Source of the DNA: Paenibacillus aquistagni
Lineage (GTDB): Bacteria; Bacillota; Bacilli; Paenibacillales; Paenibacillaceae
DNA length: 64,000 bases
NCBI RefSeq assembly: GCF_900177815.1
Contig: NZ_FXAZ01000001.1
Span: 1,054,001 to 1,118,000 of the forward strand
Direction: 5' to 3'
Positions 7,736 to 16,097 of the stretch are shown here, piece by piece; the first letter of the stretch is position 1, and the number at the start of each line of letters is the position of its first letter. The notes under the pieces were generated by a model that saw nothing but the letters and a program-made list of their open reading frames with translations, was not told the DNA's origin and did not search any database. Position numbers and translations under genes: made by a program.

Positions 7736-8590
7736 ATGAACCCATGTGTTGGAATCGATATCGGCTGGAGCAGCATGTATATGTTTGCAGAACAAGAGGA
7801 CGGACAGCTTCTAGAGCGTACTGTACCCACAGGACGAGATTGTGAGCGGACCTACATACTCAAAGAGATTCATGAATTTATAAACGAATTAGGATATACG
7901 CCTGCTGGAGTCGGCGTTGGCGTCGTTGGACTTGTTGAAGATAATGAGCGTGTCAAGTTAAGTGATATGCCTGCATTGACCGGGCTTAGGGCTGAACATA
8001 TCACGGATGGGCGTATTCCCGTACGGCTGTTGAATGATGTCAAGGCGGCCACAATGGCGGAAGCCGTTCATTATCCTGATCAGCGAACCATAGCTGTATT
8101 GCTCGCAGGCTATGGCTTAGCCGTAGGTGTTGTAGCAGGCGGCACGCTGCTCCAGGGCGCGCGTGGCTGGTCAGGGGAATTAGGGTACACCTTGGTTTCT
8201 ACCGAAGGTGGCACCGTAAAATCTCTAGATCATCTTGCAGGAGAATGGGCGATTCTGGATCAAGCTGGAGTCGGACAAGAGGAAATGTTCCGCAGGATCG
8301 ACGGCCAGGATGAACAAGCTATAGCGATTATTGAGCAAGCCGGTTATTACTTAGGGGTGGCGATGACCAATGTTATTCATCTGTACAATCCAGATGTATT
8401 AATTGTCGGGGGAAGCGCATTGGCGTATAAAGGCTACTTGAAGAAAGGCATCGCCGTTGCGAAGGAGCATACGATTCCTAATTTGCTGGAAGTCTGTTCC
8501 ATTGTAAGGGCACAAAGCGAACAAAGCAGCATTGCACAAGGAGCTAGAGAGTATATTCATTCTTATGTGATGAATCGTCAATCAGAATGA
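7736..8590 (+). CDS. ROK family protein (glucokinase/NagC-type fold)
   Basis: A 284-residue ROK protein: phosphate-1 loop GIDIGWSS near the start, GVGVVGLV, LLNDVKAATMAEA (the Asp-Val of the family sugar-binding segment), then AGYGLAVGVVAGGTLLQGARGWSGELGY and, near the end, IVGGSALAY (adenosine motif). The Cys-rich zinc motif (C-x-C-G-x-x-G-C) found in most ROK kinases and repressors is absent. There is no DNA-binding domain, so it would be a sugar kinase or a derivative. ATG 7736 follows tggagg (7719-7724); the ATG at 7718 has no site. Confidence 0.82.
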   Translation: MNPCVGIDIGWSSMYMFAEQEDGQLLERTVPTGRDCERTYILKEIHEFINELGYTPAGVGVGVVGLVEDNERVKLSDMPALTGLRAEHITDGRIPVRLLNDVKAATMAEAVHYPDQRTIAVLLAGYGLAVGVVAGGTLLQGARGWSGELGYTLVSTEGGTVKSLDHLAGEWAILDQAGVGQEEMFRRIDGQDEQAIAIIEQAGYYLGVAMTNVIHLYNPDVLIVGGSALAYKGYLKKGIAVAKEHTIPNLLEVCSIVRAQSEQSSIAQGAREYIHSYVMNRQSE

Positions 8591-8669
8591 TGATATTTGT
8601 TACATAGAAGCTCAAGCAGCGCATCACGAGCAACAGAGGAGTTCTGTTGGGTATGGAAGGAGGCATCGT

Positions 8670-8987
8670 ATGCTGCTGTTGATTATCGTGGCGATCATTA
8701 TTCTATTTATTTTGTCATTAAACGTACCGTTCATGATCCTACTGTTGATCTCTAGCATTTTTGTCCTCGTGATTTCGCAATATCACAAAAGCAGGAAGAT
8801 TCATCAGGAATTGCAGGAGATTCGTAGACATCTCGGTCTAATGAACAGCAAAGAGCAGGAGAACTTTGATTTGGAGCATGAGATTAGCAGACTAGATAAG
8901 CTGGATGAAGCTGAGCTTGAGAAGATTAATGAACAGATCGAAAAGGAATTAGAAAAAACAAACATAACAAAACATAACAAAACATAA
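8670..8987 (+). CDS. small membrane-anchored coiled-coil protein
   Basis: A 105-residue protein: one or two membrane segments in residues 1-36 (LLLIIVAIIILFILSL, then FMILLLISSIFVLVIS), followed by a charged helix rich in Glu and Lys that looks like a coiled coil. The last residues, NITKHNKT, are encoded by a 10-bp tandem repeat, so tail length may vary between strains. Strong ggaaggagg site. Family unknown. Confidence 0.6.
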   Translation: MLLLIIVAIIILFILSLNVPFMILLLISSIFVLVISQYHKSRKIHQELQEIRRHLGLMNSKEQENFDLEHEISRLDKLDEAELEKINEQIEKELEKTNITKHNKT

Positions 8988-8988
8988 C
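8961..8988. repeat. 10-bp tandem repeat at the 3' end of the coiled-coil gene
   Basis: The unit aacataacaa occurs at 8961-8970 and 8971-8980, and eight bases of a third copy at 8981-8988. Because the unit is not a multiple of three, a copy gain or loss would change the C-terminal residues and the stop. Confidence 0.85.
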
Positions 8989-9062
8989 CCTGACAACAAG
9001 TAAAGGGGTGTGTTCTAGTTATAAAGATGAGTCCAGTATCGTTTTCAACAGAGGTGATGTAT

Positions 9063-9569
9063 ATGACTTATAGGATTAGACCAATCCATGATGGTGACCT
9101 CTCTTTTTTATGGGATACGTTGTATGAATCCCTGTATGTATCGGAGGGAGACACGCCTTTTCCGCGTGATATTGTTCAGGATCCACATCTTGCGAAGTAT
9201 GTTATGGATTGGGGACGTAAGGGAGATGTCGGATTTATCGCTATGAATGCTGAAGAGAAGCCAATAGGGTCAATAACCGCCCGCTTTTATCCTGAGGACA
9301 ATAAAGGATTCGGTTATGTTGCTGAAGATGTGCCTGAGTTAGGGATGGCTATTCTCGAACCTTATCGCGGGGCAGGAGTGGGAACAGCACTGCTGAAGGA
9401 ACTATTTATACAATTGCAACGGCAGCAGGTAAAAAGAGTATCGCTAAGCGTCGATCCTGGCAATCTGGCAGCAATGAGTCTATACCAACGCTTTGGATTT
9501 GTTGAAGTTGACCAAGTCGGAACATCGATAACCATGGTCGCGGATATTTATCCTGTTAGTCGTTCTTAG
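9063..9569 (+). CDS. GNAT family N-acetyltransferase
   Basis: A 168-residue single-domain GNAT: RIRPIHDGDLSFLWDTLYES at the N-terminus, motif A as ELGMAILEPYRGAGVGTALLKEL, and motif B as LSVDPGNLAAMSLYQRFGF. ATG 9063 is chosen because gaggtga (9051-9057) lies five bases upstream; the frame is open further upstream to 9027 without a site. The substrate is unknown. Confidence 0.88.
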   Translation: MTYRIRPIHDGDLSFLWDTLYESLYVSEGDTPFPRDIVQDPHLAKYVMDWGRKGDVGFIAMNAEEKPIGSITARFYPEDNKGFGYVAEDVPELGMAILEPYRGAGVGTALLKELFIQLQRQQVKRVSLSVDPGNLAAMSLYQRFGFVEVDQVGTSITMVADIYPVSRS

Positions 9570-9636
9570 CAGAGGAAGTGATCTTATTCCTGTAAAGCAG
9601 CTTGAAGTATGGAAGAAGGCATCAATCATCATTAGT

Positions 9637-9954
9637 TTGATAATCGTTGGATATATTTCTTATATGGCACTCATCAAGATCCCGCTTGAACTACAAGAAA
9701 TGCGTGTGAAAATGGTGGAGTATCTGGACAGCCATGGAGTGGATCAGGACGATTATGAGGTAACCGTTGGATATCGTTTGGCTGATAAATTATCTGGCTT
9801 TTATCCATACCAGATTGATGTTGTCTATCATGATGAGCCTGATGTGACCTATCATTATAGGTATGAATATAAGTTTGGCAAAAAAAGAATTGCTCTGAGA
9901 ATGATTACTCCGCTCGAGCCAAGCTTTGATGACTATAAACATTATATACCTTAG
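9637..9954 (+). CDS. DUF3139-like membrane-anchored protein, start uncertain
   Basis: A single membrane segment followed by an extracytoplasmic domain with VEYLDSHG, YEVTVGYRL and VVYHDEPDVTYHYRYEY, a pattern like DUF3139 (small Bacillales membrane proteins of unknown role). No ATG or GTG precedes the domain in frame. The frame is open upstream through VWKKASIIISLIIVG, and agaggaagtg lies at 9571-9580. TTG 9637 would cut into the membrane segment; an ATT at 9586, six bases after that site, would give a complete anchor. Either a non-canonical start is used or the start has been lost. Confidence 0.5.
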   Translation: MIIVGYISYMALIKIPLELQEMRVKMVEYLDSHGVDQDDYEVTVGYRLADKLSGFYPYQIDVVYHDEPDVTYHYRYEYKFGKKRIALRMITPLEPSFDDYKHYIP

Positions 9955-10029
9955 ACTGAAGCCGCATTGGTATACAGTTTAAGCAGTCATGTGATTTCAT
10001 ACCATTAAGGCACTGCATCTACACTGGAT

Positions 10030-10058
10030 TTGATATGCAATGGGATAGCTGGTATAAT
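10030..10058 (+). promoter_or_regulatory. sigma-A-like promoter with extended -10
   Basis: TTGATA (10030-10035), 17 bp spacer, TATAAT (10053-10058) preceded by TGG. It would transcribe the short ORF at 10110 and the RidA-like gene at 10262. Confidence 0.75.
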
Positions 10059-10109
10059 CAAAGGGAGCTAACGAAATCCTGCATCATTTATAGGAGGGAG
10101 TGTCCGGTT

Positions 10110-10175
10110 ATGAAGAAAAGAACATTATGCGCTTTATCCTCTGGCTATGGATACTCGACTGCCGTTTTCTTCTAG
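10110..10175 (+). CDS. possible 21-residue peptide or remnant
   Basis: ATG 10110 follows taggaggg (10091-10098) and opens a 21-residue frame (MKKRTLCALSSGYGYSTAVF then F) ending at TAG 10173-10175. It lies in the leader of the RidA-like transcript. It may be a leader peptide or the surviving start of a deleted gene. Confidence 0.3.
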   Translation: MKKRTLCALSSGYGYSTAVFF

Positions 10176-10261
10176 AATCATCATTCACGGGTGAAGTGTG
10201 CCCATTTTTGATGATGGAAGAACAACAGCAGGATATCATATAGATGGTGAGGTAATAGTTT

Positions 10262-10660
10262 ATGACTAACAACACAATTACAAGAAGAAATCCAGAAGGA
10301 ATGCCAAGTCCGGTAGGTCATTATACGCATATTACGCGTATTCCAAGAAATGCAGAGCTGTTTGTCACATCTGGCCAAATTGGTGTTGACATCGATGGGT
10401 GCTTGCCGGAGAACATGAATGAGCAAATTCGCAATACTTTTCGCAATATCAAGGCGGTGCTGCATGCAGAGGAATGCGCAGCTGAGCATATTGTAAAGGT
10501 TAACATTTGGGCGGTAGAGAAGATCGATTGGGATTATCTTTATGCAGAATGGGATCAGCTATTCGGCGGTAATTATCCTGCGATGACCATTGGATATCTT
10601 GCAGAATTAGGACTGCCGGAGATCAAGATTGAAATCGAAATCTGGGCCGCAAAAGCTTAA
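10262..10660 (+). CDS. RidA/YjgF family protein lacking the catalytic arginine
   Basis: A 132-residue protein of the YjgF/YER057c/UK114 fold: RIPRNAELFVTSGQIGVD at the start, NTFRNIKAVLHAEECAAEHIVKVNIW in the middle and PAMTIGYLAELGLP-x-IKIEIEIWA at the end. In true RidA deaminases the corresponding segment is PARS with an essential Arg; here it is PAMT. That points to a non-deaminase subfamily. Site ggtgagg upstream. Terminator at 10681-10716. Confidence 0.85.
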   Translation: MTNNTITRRNPEGMPSPVGHYTHITRIPRNAELFVTSGQIGVDIDGCLPENMNEQIRNTFRNIKAVLHAEECAAEHIVKVNIWAVEKIDWDYLYAEWDQLFGGNYPAMTIGYLAELGLPEIKIEIEIWAAKA

Positions 10661-10680
10661 TTAAATGACACATGTTTCTT

Positions 10681-10716
10681 CCCTGAGGGCACTATGCCGT
10701 CAGGGATTTTTATTTT
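10681..10716 (+). terminator. intrinsic terminator after the RidA-like gene
   Basis: CCCTGA (10681-10686) pairs with TCAGGG (10700-10705), followed by atttttatttt. Confidence 0.88.
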
Positions 10717-10723
10717 GGTGACT

Positions 10724-10753
10724 TTGCAGCCGAATCATCTTGAATGGTATAAT
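10724..10753 (+). promoter_or_regulatory. sigma-A-like promoter upstream of the UDP-GlcNAc 2-epimerase gene
   Basis: TTGCAG (10724-10729), 18 bp spacer, TATAAT (10748-10753) with TGG in front. Confidence 0.65.
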
Positions 10754-10810
10754 AAGGAAGTTGAATCTCTATTATAGCAGCAGCCAAATTTAAGAGAAAA
10801 GGTGAGATCT

Positions 10811-11968
10811 ATGCAGACTGCACGAAGAAAAGTAATGGTTGTATTTGGGACGAGGCCAGAAGCCAGCAAGATGTGTCCCGTTATAAAAGAGCTTCAGACC
10901 TATACGAATTATTTCGATACAAAAATTGTGGTCACAGGGCAGCATCGGGAACAGCTTGATCAGGTGCTGGAGGTGTTCGACCTTCAGCCAGATTATGATT
11001 TGAATATTATGAAAGCGAATCAGTCATTAGCTTATGTAACTAGTGCTGCATTGGAAGGACTGGATGGAATACTAGACAAGGAGAAGGCCGACTTGATCCT
11101 TGTTCATGGTGATACGCAGACTGCAATGGTTGGCGCAATGGCAGGTTTCTTTCATAAAATCCCTGTCGGACATGTCGAAGCAGGACTTCGATCACACGAT
11201 AAATACTCCCCTTGGCCGGAAGAAATGAACCGTAAAATAGTAGACACGGTATCCGATTTATTATTTGCACCGACCTCGTTAGGAAAGACAAATCTGCTTC
11301 ACGAAGGCTATCAAGAAGAGCAAATCTTTATTACCGGTCAAACAGCAGTGGATGCGGCACTTCAAACCCACAAAGAGGAGTATGTATTTAAAGAAAGCAA
11401 GCTGAATGCTGTGGATTTTAACCATTCTACGGTCATTACGGTTACTGCCCACCGCAGAGAAAATTATGGCGAGCCCATGGAGCAGATGTTTCAAGCTATT
11501 CGCCAGATCGCGGACAGCCATGAGCGGGTACAGATCGTCTATCCTGTACACAAAAGTCCAGTCGTTCAAGAACATGCAGCCTCTATACTTGCTGGACATG
11601 ATCGCATTATGCTGCTTGATCCACTGGGTTATTCTGATATGATTAATCTCTTGTCATGCTCCAGCTTTATTCTAAGTGATTCTGGAGGGCTGCAGGAGGA
11701 AGCAGCCGTGTTCAACAAGCCGCTGCTGCTCATGCGTGACACGACAGAGCGTCAGGAAGCCGTCGATGCTGGCGGGGTTGTGCTTGCAGGTACAAATAAG
11801 GAGGTTATTGTTGGACTAGCAAACAAACTGTTGCTCGATGAGGAGTTCTATCAACAAATGGCGAGCAGCAAAAATCCGTTTGGAGACGGAAAAGCCTCTC
11901 AACGAATTGTTCAGATTATTCGTCATCATTTTGGTTTGGTTGATGAACTTCCAGAGGAATTTTTATAG
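10811..11968 (+). CDS. wecB: non-hydrolysing UDP-N-acetylglucosamine 2-epimerase
   Basis: A 385-residue protein of full family length. Motifs: VMVVFGTRPEASKMCPVI (consensus TRPEAIKMAP), LVHGDTQTAMVGA, GHVEAGLRSHDKYSPWPEE with the catalytic Glu/Asp cluster, NR near 140, VTVTAHRREN, and SDSGGLQEEA. It interconverts UDP-GlcNAc and UDP-ManNAc in the cytoplasm for wall teichoic acid linkage units or polysaccharides (WecB/MnaA). The start is ATG 11-13 bases after aaaaggtgag; a GTG at 10802 is less likely. It is a lone gene with its own promoter and terminator. The last gene of the window is also a UDP-sugar enzyme but lies 52 kb away. Confidence 0.93.
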   Translation: MQTARRKVMVVFGTRPEASKMCPVIKELQTYTNYFDTKIVVTGQHREQLDQVLEVFDLQPDYDLNIMKANQSLAYVTSAALEGLDGILDKEKADLILVHGDTQTAMVGAMAGFFHKIPVGHVEAGLRSHDKYSPWPEEMNRKIVDTVSDLLFAPTSLGKTNLLHEGYQEEQIFITGQTAVDAALQTHKEEYVFKESKLNAVDFNHSTVITVTAHRRENYGEPMEQMFQAIRQIADSHERVQIVYPVHKSPVVQEHAASILAGHDRIMLLDPLGYSDMINLLSCSSFILSDSGGLQEEAAVFNKPLLLMRDTTERQEAVDAGGVVLAGTNKEVIVGLANKLLLDEEFYQQMASSKNPFGDGKASQRIVQIIRHHFGLVDELPEEFL

Positions 11969-12035
11969 TTACGATGTCGATGTCATGAAATAATCCCATT
12001 TACTATTTTTCCAGCTGTCTGGGACCAAATGCAAA

Positions 12036-12072
12036 GGAGCTGCTCTCTATTCGAGAACAGCTCCTTATTTGT
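12036..12072 (+). terminator. intrinsic terminator after the epimerase gene
   Basis: GGAGCTG (12036-12042) pairs with CAGCTCC (12058-12064), followed by ttatttgtt. Confidence 0.8.
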
Positions 12073-12237
12073 TGTAGATGAAATAATGGACAAATATAGA
12101 ACATCCTTTATACAGGAAAAATGATTTATGGGATCATTTATTAGCTTAGCAGAACGGAAAAGTTAAGTCTATATTTTGTTCATTCTTTCGTTTACATTCA
12201 TTCTATGGGCCGATACATAAAGCTTATGGAGGTTACC

Positions 12238-12969
12238 ATGCTTAGAAAAGAAGGCTTGAAGCAAGCGGCGTCATATTTTCGATTTGATGCAGATACAGTA
12301 AAAATGATCAGCCAATCCACCAATGTGGTATATCAATGTAATAGACAGCATAAGCCTATGATTCTAAGAATATCGGAAAGTGGTAGATGCGCAGCAAGCA
12401 TTGAAGCAGAATTAGAGTGGATTCATTATCTATCTAGTAATGGAGTGCATGTGTCAACACCCATAAGAGGAGTTGATGGTCAGTATATATTGCGTGTCGA
12501 TGCTGAGCATGAGATGTGCTTGGTCACTGCCTTTGAGATGGCCAACGGACAGTGCTGTGATCCATGCAATGCTGCGCTATGGGGCAGAGACATTTTTATA
12601 AAATGGGGAGAGGTCATGGGGAGAATGCATGCTCTGGCCAAATCATATGTGCCGCAACTAGCAGTGAGGAAAGAATGGGAACAAACTCATATCGATAACT
12701 CATGGTTAAGACAAGGTGATTATCTCTTCATTCTAAATAAACTAGAGCAGTATGAGCGGAGCTTTTTATGCTTTCACAAAGATAGCGATGCTTATGGGCT
12801 TATCCCAACATTTATGGATAATCGAAACACCGCATCATACTTTTGGTGGCTTAAGGATTGGGATGGGAATGAAGAATCATTAACAGACTTTCAGCGTCAT
12901 GCAGTCAGCTATGCGGGACATTTGATTAGATCAGGTCAATGCTTTGATGGATGCGATATCGAAATCTAG
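12238..12969 (+). pseudogene. aminoglycoside-phosphotransferase-like kinase missing its catalytic loop
   Basis: The 243-residue frame begins like an APH/choline-kinase family protein: an N-lobe with VYQCNRQHKPMILRIS (Lys strand region), ELEWIHYLSSNGV, WGEVMGRMHALAKSY. After FHKDSDAYGLI, where the family has H-x-D-(L/I)-x-x-x-N and then DFDD, the sequence jumps to PTFMDNRNTASYF and a C-terminal helix. Neither the catalytic Asp loop nor the Mg-binding Asp can be found. The simplest view is an in-frame internal deletion at about 12,813, giving an inactive protein. ATG 12238 follows atggaggt. Confidence 0.65.
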
Positions 12970-13124
12970 CAGTTTTATTTTGTTTCTGTCCATTTTACAG
13001 GTATTGGATATAAAGGTAGAATAGGAGATACGGAAACAACGAACTTAGGCATATGCTCGGACCCTAGGGATGAACTTAAAGAGGATTTTTAATTGATTGC
13101 ACGATATAGAGATGAGGGATGATA

Positions 13125-13586
13125 ATGATTCAGATTTATGATCTTCGAGACCGCATGGACATGCTGGAAGATGCCGTACAGTTCTTTTGGAAACAATGGG
13201 GCTCGGAATCAAGCTTCCATTTTTATCGAGATTGTATGGAGTGGTCCTGTAAGACAGACAGTGACCTGCCGCGTTTCTATATTGCAATGGATGAAAGCAA
13301 GATTATGGGTTCTTATGCTTTGCTAAGAAGTGATCTCAGCAGCAGACAGGATCTGTTTCCTTGGTTTGCATGTTTGTACGTAGAGCCTGAATACCGTGGC
13401 CAGCAGCTTGGCAAGATGCTTCAGGATCATGCGATCAGCCAAGTGAGGGATCGAGGCTATCAAGAGCTTCATTTATGTACCGATCTAGTGGATTATTACG
13501 AGCATAATGGGTGGAAGCGCAATGGAGAGAGCTATAGTTTAACCGGGGAAATGACTAGGGTGTATACCTTTAATGTAACATCGTGA
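13125..13586 (+). CDS. GNAT family N-acetyltransferase
   Basis: A 153-residue GNAT: IYDLRDRMDMLEDAVQFFWKQWG, AMDESKIMGSYALL, motif A as FACLYVEPEYRGQQLGKMLQDHA, then LHLCTDLVDYYEHNGWK. The start is ATG 13125, six bases after gaggg; ATG 13119 overlaps that site. Its stop is immediately followed in the same frame by the broken exonuclease. Confidence 0.87.
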   Translation: MIQIYDLRDRMDMLEDAVQFFWKQWGSESSFHFYRDCMEWSCKTDSDLPRFYIAMDESKIMGSYALLRSDLSSRQDLFPWFACLYVEPEYRGQQLGKMLQDHAISQVRDRGYQELHLCTDLVDYYEHNGWKRNGESYSLTGEMTRVYTFNVTS

Positions 13587-14202
13587 CCAGTTCCGAATTG
13601 GAACAATCAAAAATATTGTGTCTTTGATCTGGAGGCAACGGGCATTGAGCAGGATACTGCGCATATTACGCAGATTGGTGCTGTGATTATCGAGAATGGT
13701 GGCGTGATAAGCAAAAACACCTTCAATACGTTTGTGAAGCCGCCGAAGCTTATTCTAGAGCCAGTTGAGCAATTCACAGGAATCTTTAATGCACAATTGA
13801 AGCATGCCCCTTCATTCAAGGATGCATATCCAGATTTTCGAGTCTTTGCACAAGACTGTATTCTTGTCACCCATGCAGGTTACGAATATGATCTCCCCTT
13901 GCTTCGACATGAGTGTGCGAGAACAGGAGCTGACATGATAACTAATCTATGTCTAGATACTAAGGCATTGTTCACCTACTTTTATCCTGATGTGAGAGAT
14001 ATTATCTCTACGGATGTTCTCATTAGGTATTATTCCATTGATGATCAGGATCTAAGAAGGGCATGATGCACTAGCGGACAGCTTGCTTATCGCAAGAATC
14101 TTTACTCGAATGATGCAGGATTACGGGGAGCGCAGGATCAAAGACCTCGTGTTCGATGATCCTGTGACCGTCAAGAGATTCCAAATCAAGCCGCTGTGCT
14201 GA
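13587..14202 (+). pseudogene. DEDDh 3'-5' exonuclease (PolC/DnaQ-like), frameshifted and without a start
   Basis: From 13599 the frame reads NQKYCVFDLEATG, the ExoI motif with both acidic residues, then ITQIGAVIIENGG, FVKPP and LVTHAGYEYDLPLLRHEC (ExoII). At aga-agg-g (about 14,055-14,061) one extra G shifts the frame. The first frame stops at TGA 14064-14066; the next frame continues HDALADSLLIARIFTRMMQ, the ExoIII motif with catalytic His and Asp, to TGA 14200-14202. No start codon lies between the GNAT stop (13586) and ExoI. Two independent lesions suggest a pseudogene; a sequencing error in GGG could explain only one. Confidence 0.8.
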
Positions 14203-14219
14203 GAAAAGGAGTGATTAGC

Positions 14220-14687
14220 TTGAGCGAGGAACGGAGTGGATACATCGATCAACGATTAAATGAGCTGGGAATTCAACTGCCGACAGCAAGTAAGCCAGCT
14301 GCGAAGTATGCGAATGCGGTAATCGTGAACGGCATCATGTATGTATCAGGCAAAGGTCCCGCTGGTAACCCGAGAGGGAAGCTTGGCAGCACCTACAATA
14401 CCGACGAAGGATATAAATACGCTCGGCAAACAGGAATTGAGATTCTGGCTGTTGTTAAGGAAGCATTAGGGGAATTGGACCGGGTTAAGCGAGTTGTGAA
14501 GATTCAAGGTTTCGTGAATGCTGAGCCAGACTTTGATGAGCACCATAAGGTGCTAAATGGCTGTTCAGATCTCATGCTTGACGTGTTTGGTGAAAAAGGG
14601 GTTCATGCGAGATCCGTATTCGGTGCTGCGTCTGTTCGCGATAATCTTCCCATCATTGTAGACTCGATCTTCGAGGTGGAGGAATAG
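14220..14687 (+). CDS. RidA family protein
   Basis: A 155-residue YjgF/RidA-type protein of the longer subgroup: YANAVIVNGIMYVSGKGPAG, GYKYARQTGIEILAVVKEALGELDRVKRVVKIQGFV, and HARSVFGAASVRDNLPIIVDSIFEVEE. The Arg expected in the RidA active site is present (HARS). It begins at TTG 14220, 10 bases after aaaggagtga; the alternative GTG at 14196 would overlap the exonuclease remnant. Probably an enamine/imine deaminase or relative. Confidence 0.82.
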   Translation: MSEERSGYIDQRLNELGIQLPTASKPAAKYANAVIVNGIMYVSGKGPAGNPRGKLGSTYNTDEGYKYARQTGIEILAVVKEALGELDRVKRVVKIQGFVNAEPDFDEHHKVLNGCSDLMLDVFGEKGVHARSVFGAASVRDNLPIIVDSIFEVEE

Positions 14688-14700
14688 AGAGGGTCTTAAC

Positions 14701-15222
14701 ATGATCAAGAAGAAACGTTATACGGCTGTCTTGATTGCCATATTGTTAATGACAAATGCAATTCTGCTTGTTATCGTGATCAATCAGAAAAGTGATCAGG
14801 CTGTGTTAAGGGAAGGACTGCGTTTGTACGAGCTTGAAGGATCTGGTCAACATTGGGATATCGTTCATTATAAGGTGTTGATTACGCCTGACCGTATAAA
14901 AAGGGGATCGGCTAAACTGATTTACAAGGGTCAACCTGACGATATAGAAGACTCTGATTATTTTAGCTTTCTGATCATTGAAGGACAGAATCCAGTTTAC
15001 AGCCAGGCAAGCTCAAGCACAGGAGGTCCTGTCTCGATATTAAATAATTTGGATGATATGGGGAGCATAGAGGGGCCAATATCAGACGATGATCCTCCAC
15101 TTGATCGGCCATTAATCGAGCGCTCCAAAGCGAAGATGATATGGAATGACCGTGACGGCGTAACACATCAAGAAATCATTGAAATGAAGATTAGCTACGA
15201 GTATGAATATGCGGGATCATAA
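14701..15222 (+). CDS. membrane-anchored extracytoplasmic protein, unknown
   Basis: A 173-residue protein with a Lys-rich start, a membrane segment at about residues 9-28 (AVLIAILLMTNAILLVIVI), then a soluble domain rich in Asp and Ser containing ISDDDPP. No family recognised. It starts 14 bases after the RidA-like stop, so the two are probably cotranscribed. Confidence 0.6.
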   Translation: MIKKKRYTAVLIAILLMTNAILLVIVINQKSDQAVLREGLRLYELEGSGQHWDIVHYKVLITPDRIKRGSAKLIYKGQPDDIEDSDYFSFLIIEGQNPVYSQASSSTGGPVSILNNLDDMGSIEGPISDDDPPLDRPLIERSKAKMIWNDRDGVTHQEIIEMKISYEYEYAGS

Positions 15223-15264
15223 TTTGTTTCTATAAATAGGAGTTCAAGATAAGGAGCGAAAGCG

Positions 15265-15885
15265 ATGAGCCCTTTTAAAGATATGATTACAAAGGAAAGC
15301 GAACTTCGAGCATTATTAGGGCACCCGAGCCCTATAGCCATAGATAAGTCCATTGAAGAATTGGATGAGCACTGTGTTGATTATATTAAAAGATCACCGA
15401 TGTGCTTCATCTCAACATCGAATCATAGCGGAACATGTGATGTATCACCGCGGGGAGATGCGCCGGGGTTTGTTCATGTCTTGGACAGCAAGCATCTCAT
15501 TATTCCTGAGCGTCCTGGAAATCGGCGTTTTGATTCCATATTGAATATGCTGGATAACCCTCACATTGGTATTCTATTTATTATTCCAAGACTGGATGAG
15601 ACCTTGAGAATCAATGGGAAAGCATGCATTGTCTCTGACTCAGACTTGCTGGATCAGATGGAAGTCAGAGGTAAATCACCTCTGATTGGAATTGGGGTTG
15701 AGGTGGAAGAATGCTTTATTCACTGCGGCAAAGCATTTAAACGCTCTAATCTATGGAATGTGGAGCATTGGCATGATCCTAGCGAGCTTCCGAATGCTTC
15801 AAAAATGATTGCGGCACATGCGAAGGAGCAGCCAGACAAGGTGCATGCCTCCTTGATGGAGACATACGAGAAGCGGTTGTATTAG
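15265..15885 (+). CDS. pyridoxamine 5'-phosphate oxidase-like FMN protein
   Basis: A 206-residue protein of the PPOX-type split beta-barrel group sometimes labelled MSMEG_1061/DR2398: MCFISTSNHSGTCDVSPRGDAPGFV, IIPERPGNRRFDSILNMLDNPHIGILFIIP, and LRINGKACIV. These residues form the FMN phosphate and isoalloxazine pocket. Likely a flavin or F420-type oxidoreductase; substrate unknown. Strong site aaggagcg upstream. Confidence 0.87.
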   Translation: MSPFKDMITKESELRALLGHPSPIAIDKSIEELDEHCVDYIKRSPMCFISTSNHSGTCDVSPRGDAPGFVHVLDSKHLIIPERPGNRRFDSILNMLDNPHIGILFIIPRLDETLRINGKACIVSDSDLLDQMEVRGKSPLIGIGVEVEECFIHCGKAFKRSNLWNVEHWHDPSELPNASKMIAAHAKEQPDKVHASLMETYEKRLY

Positions 15886-15967
15886 GCTGTAGGCACAATT
15901 AAAACAACTTAATGTAAATCAGTAATGCATTGTGCGGCATTTTTTCCTTCCATACGCGTGATTGTAA

Positions 15968-16035
15968 GGGCTCAATAGACACGCAATAAGAACTCGATGA
16001 TATCATTCTTATTGCTGGGTCCGTTGAGCCCTTTT
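15968..16035. terminator. long imperfect hairpin, probable bidirectional terminator
   Basis: GGGCTCAA (15968-15975) pairs with TTGAGCCC (16024-16031). Inside, GCAATAAGAA pairs with TTCTTATTGC. TTTT follows on the plus strand. It lies between convergent genes. Confidence 0.75.
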
Positions 16036-16097
16036 ATTATGGCAATATAACCTCTACTAAATTAGAAGAGGCTATTTAGCTAACCTTTCATTCTCTT

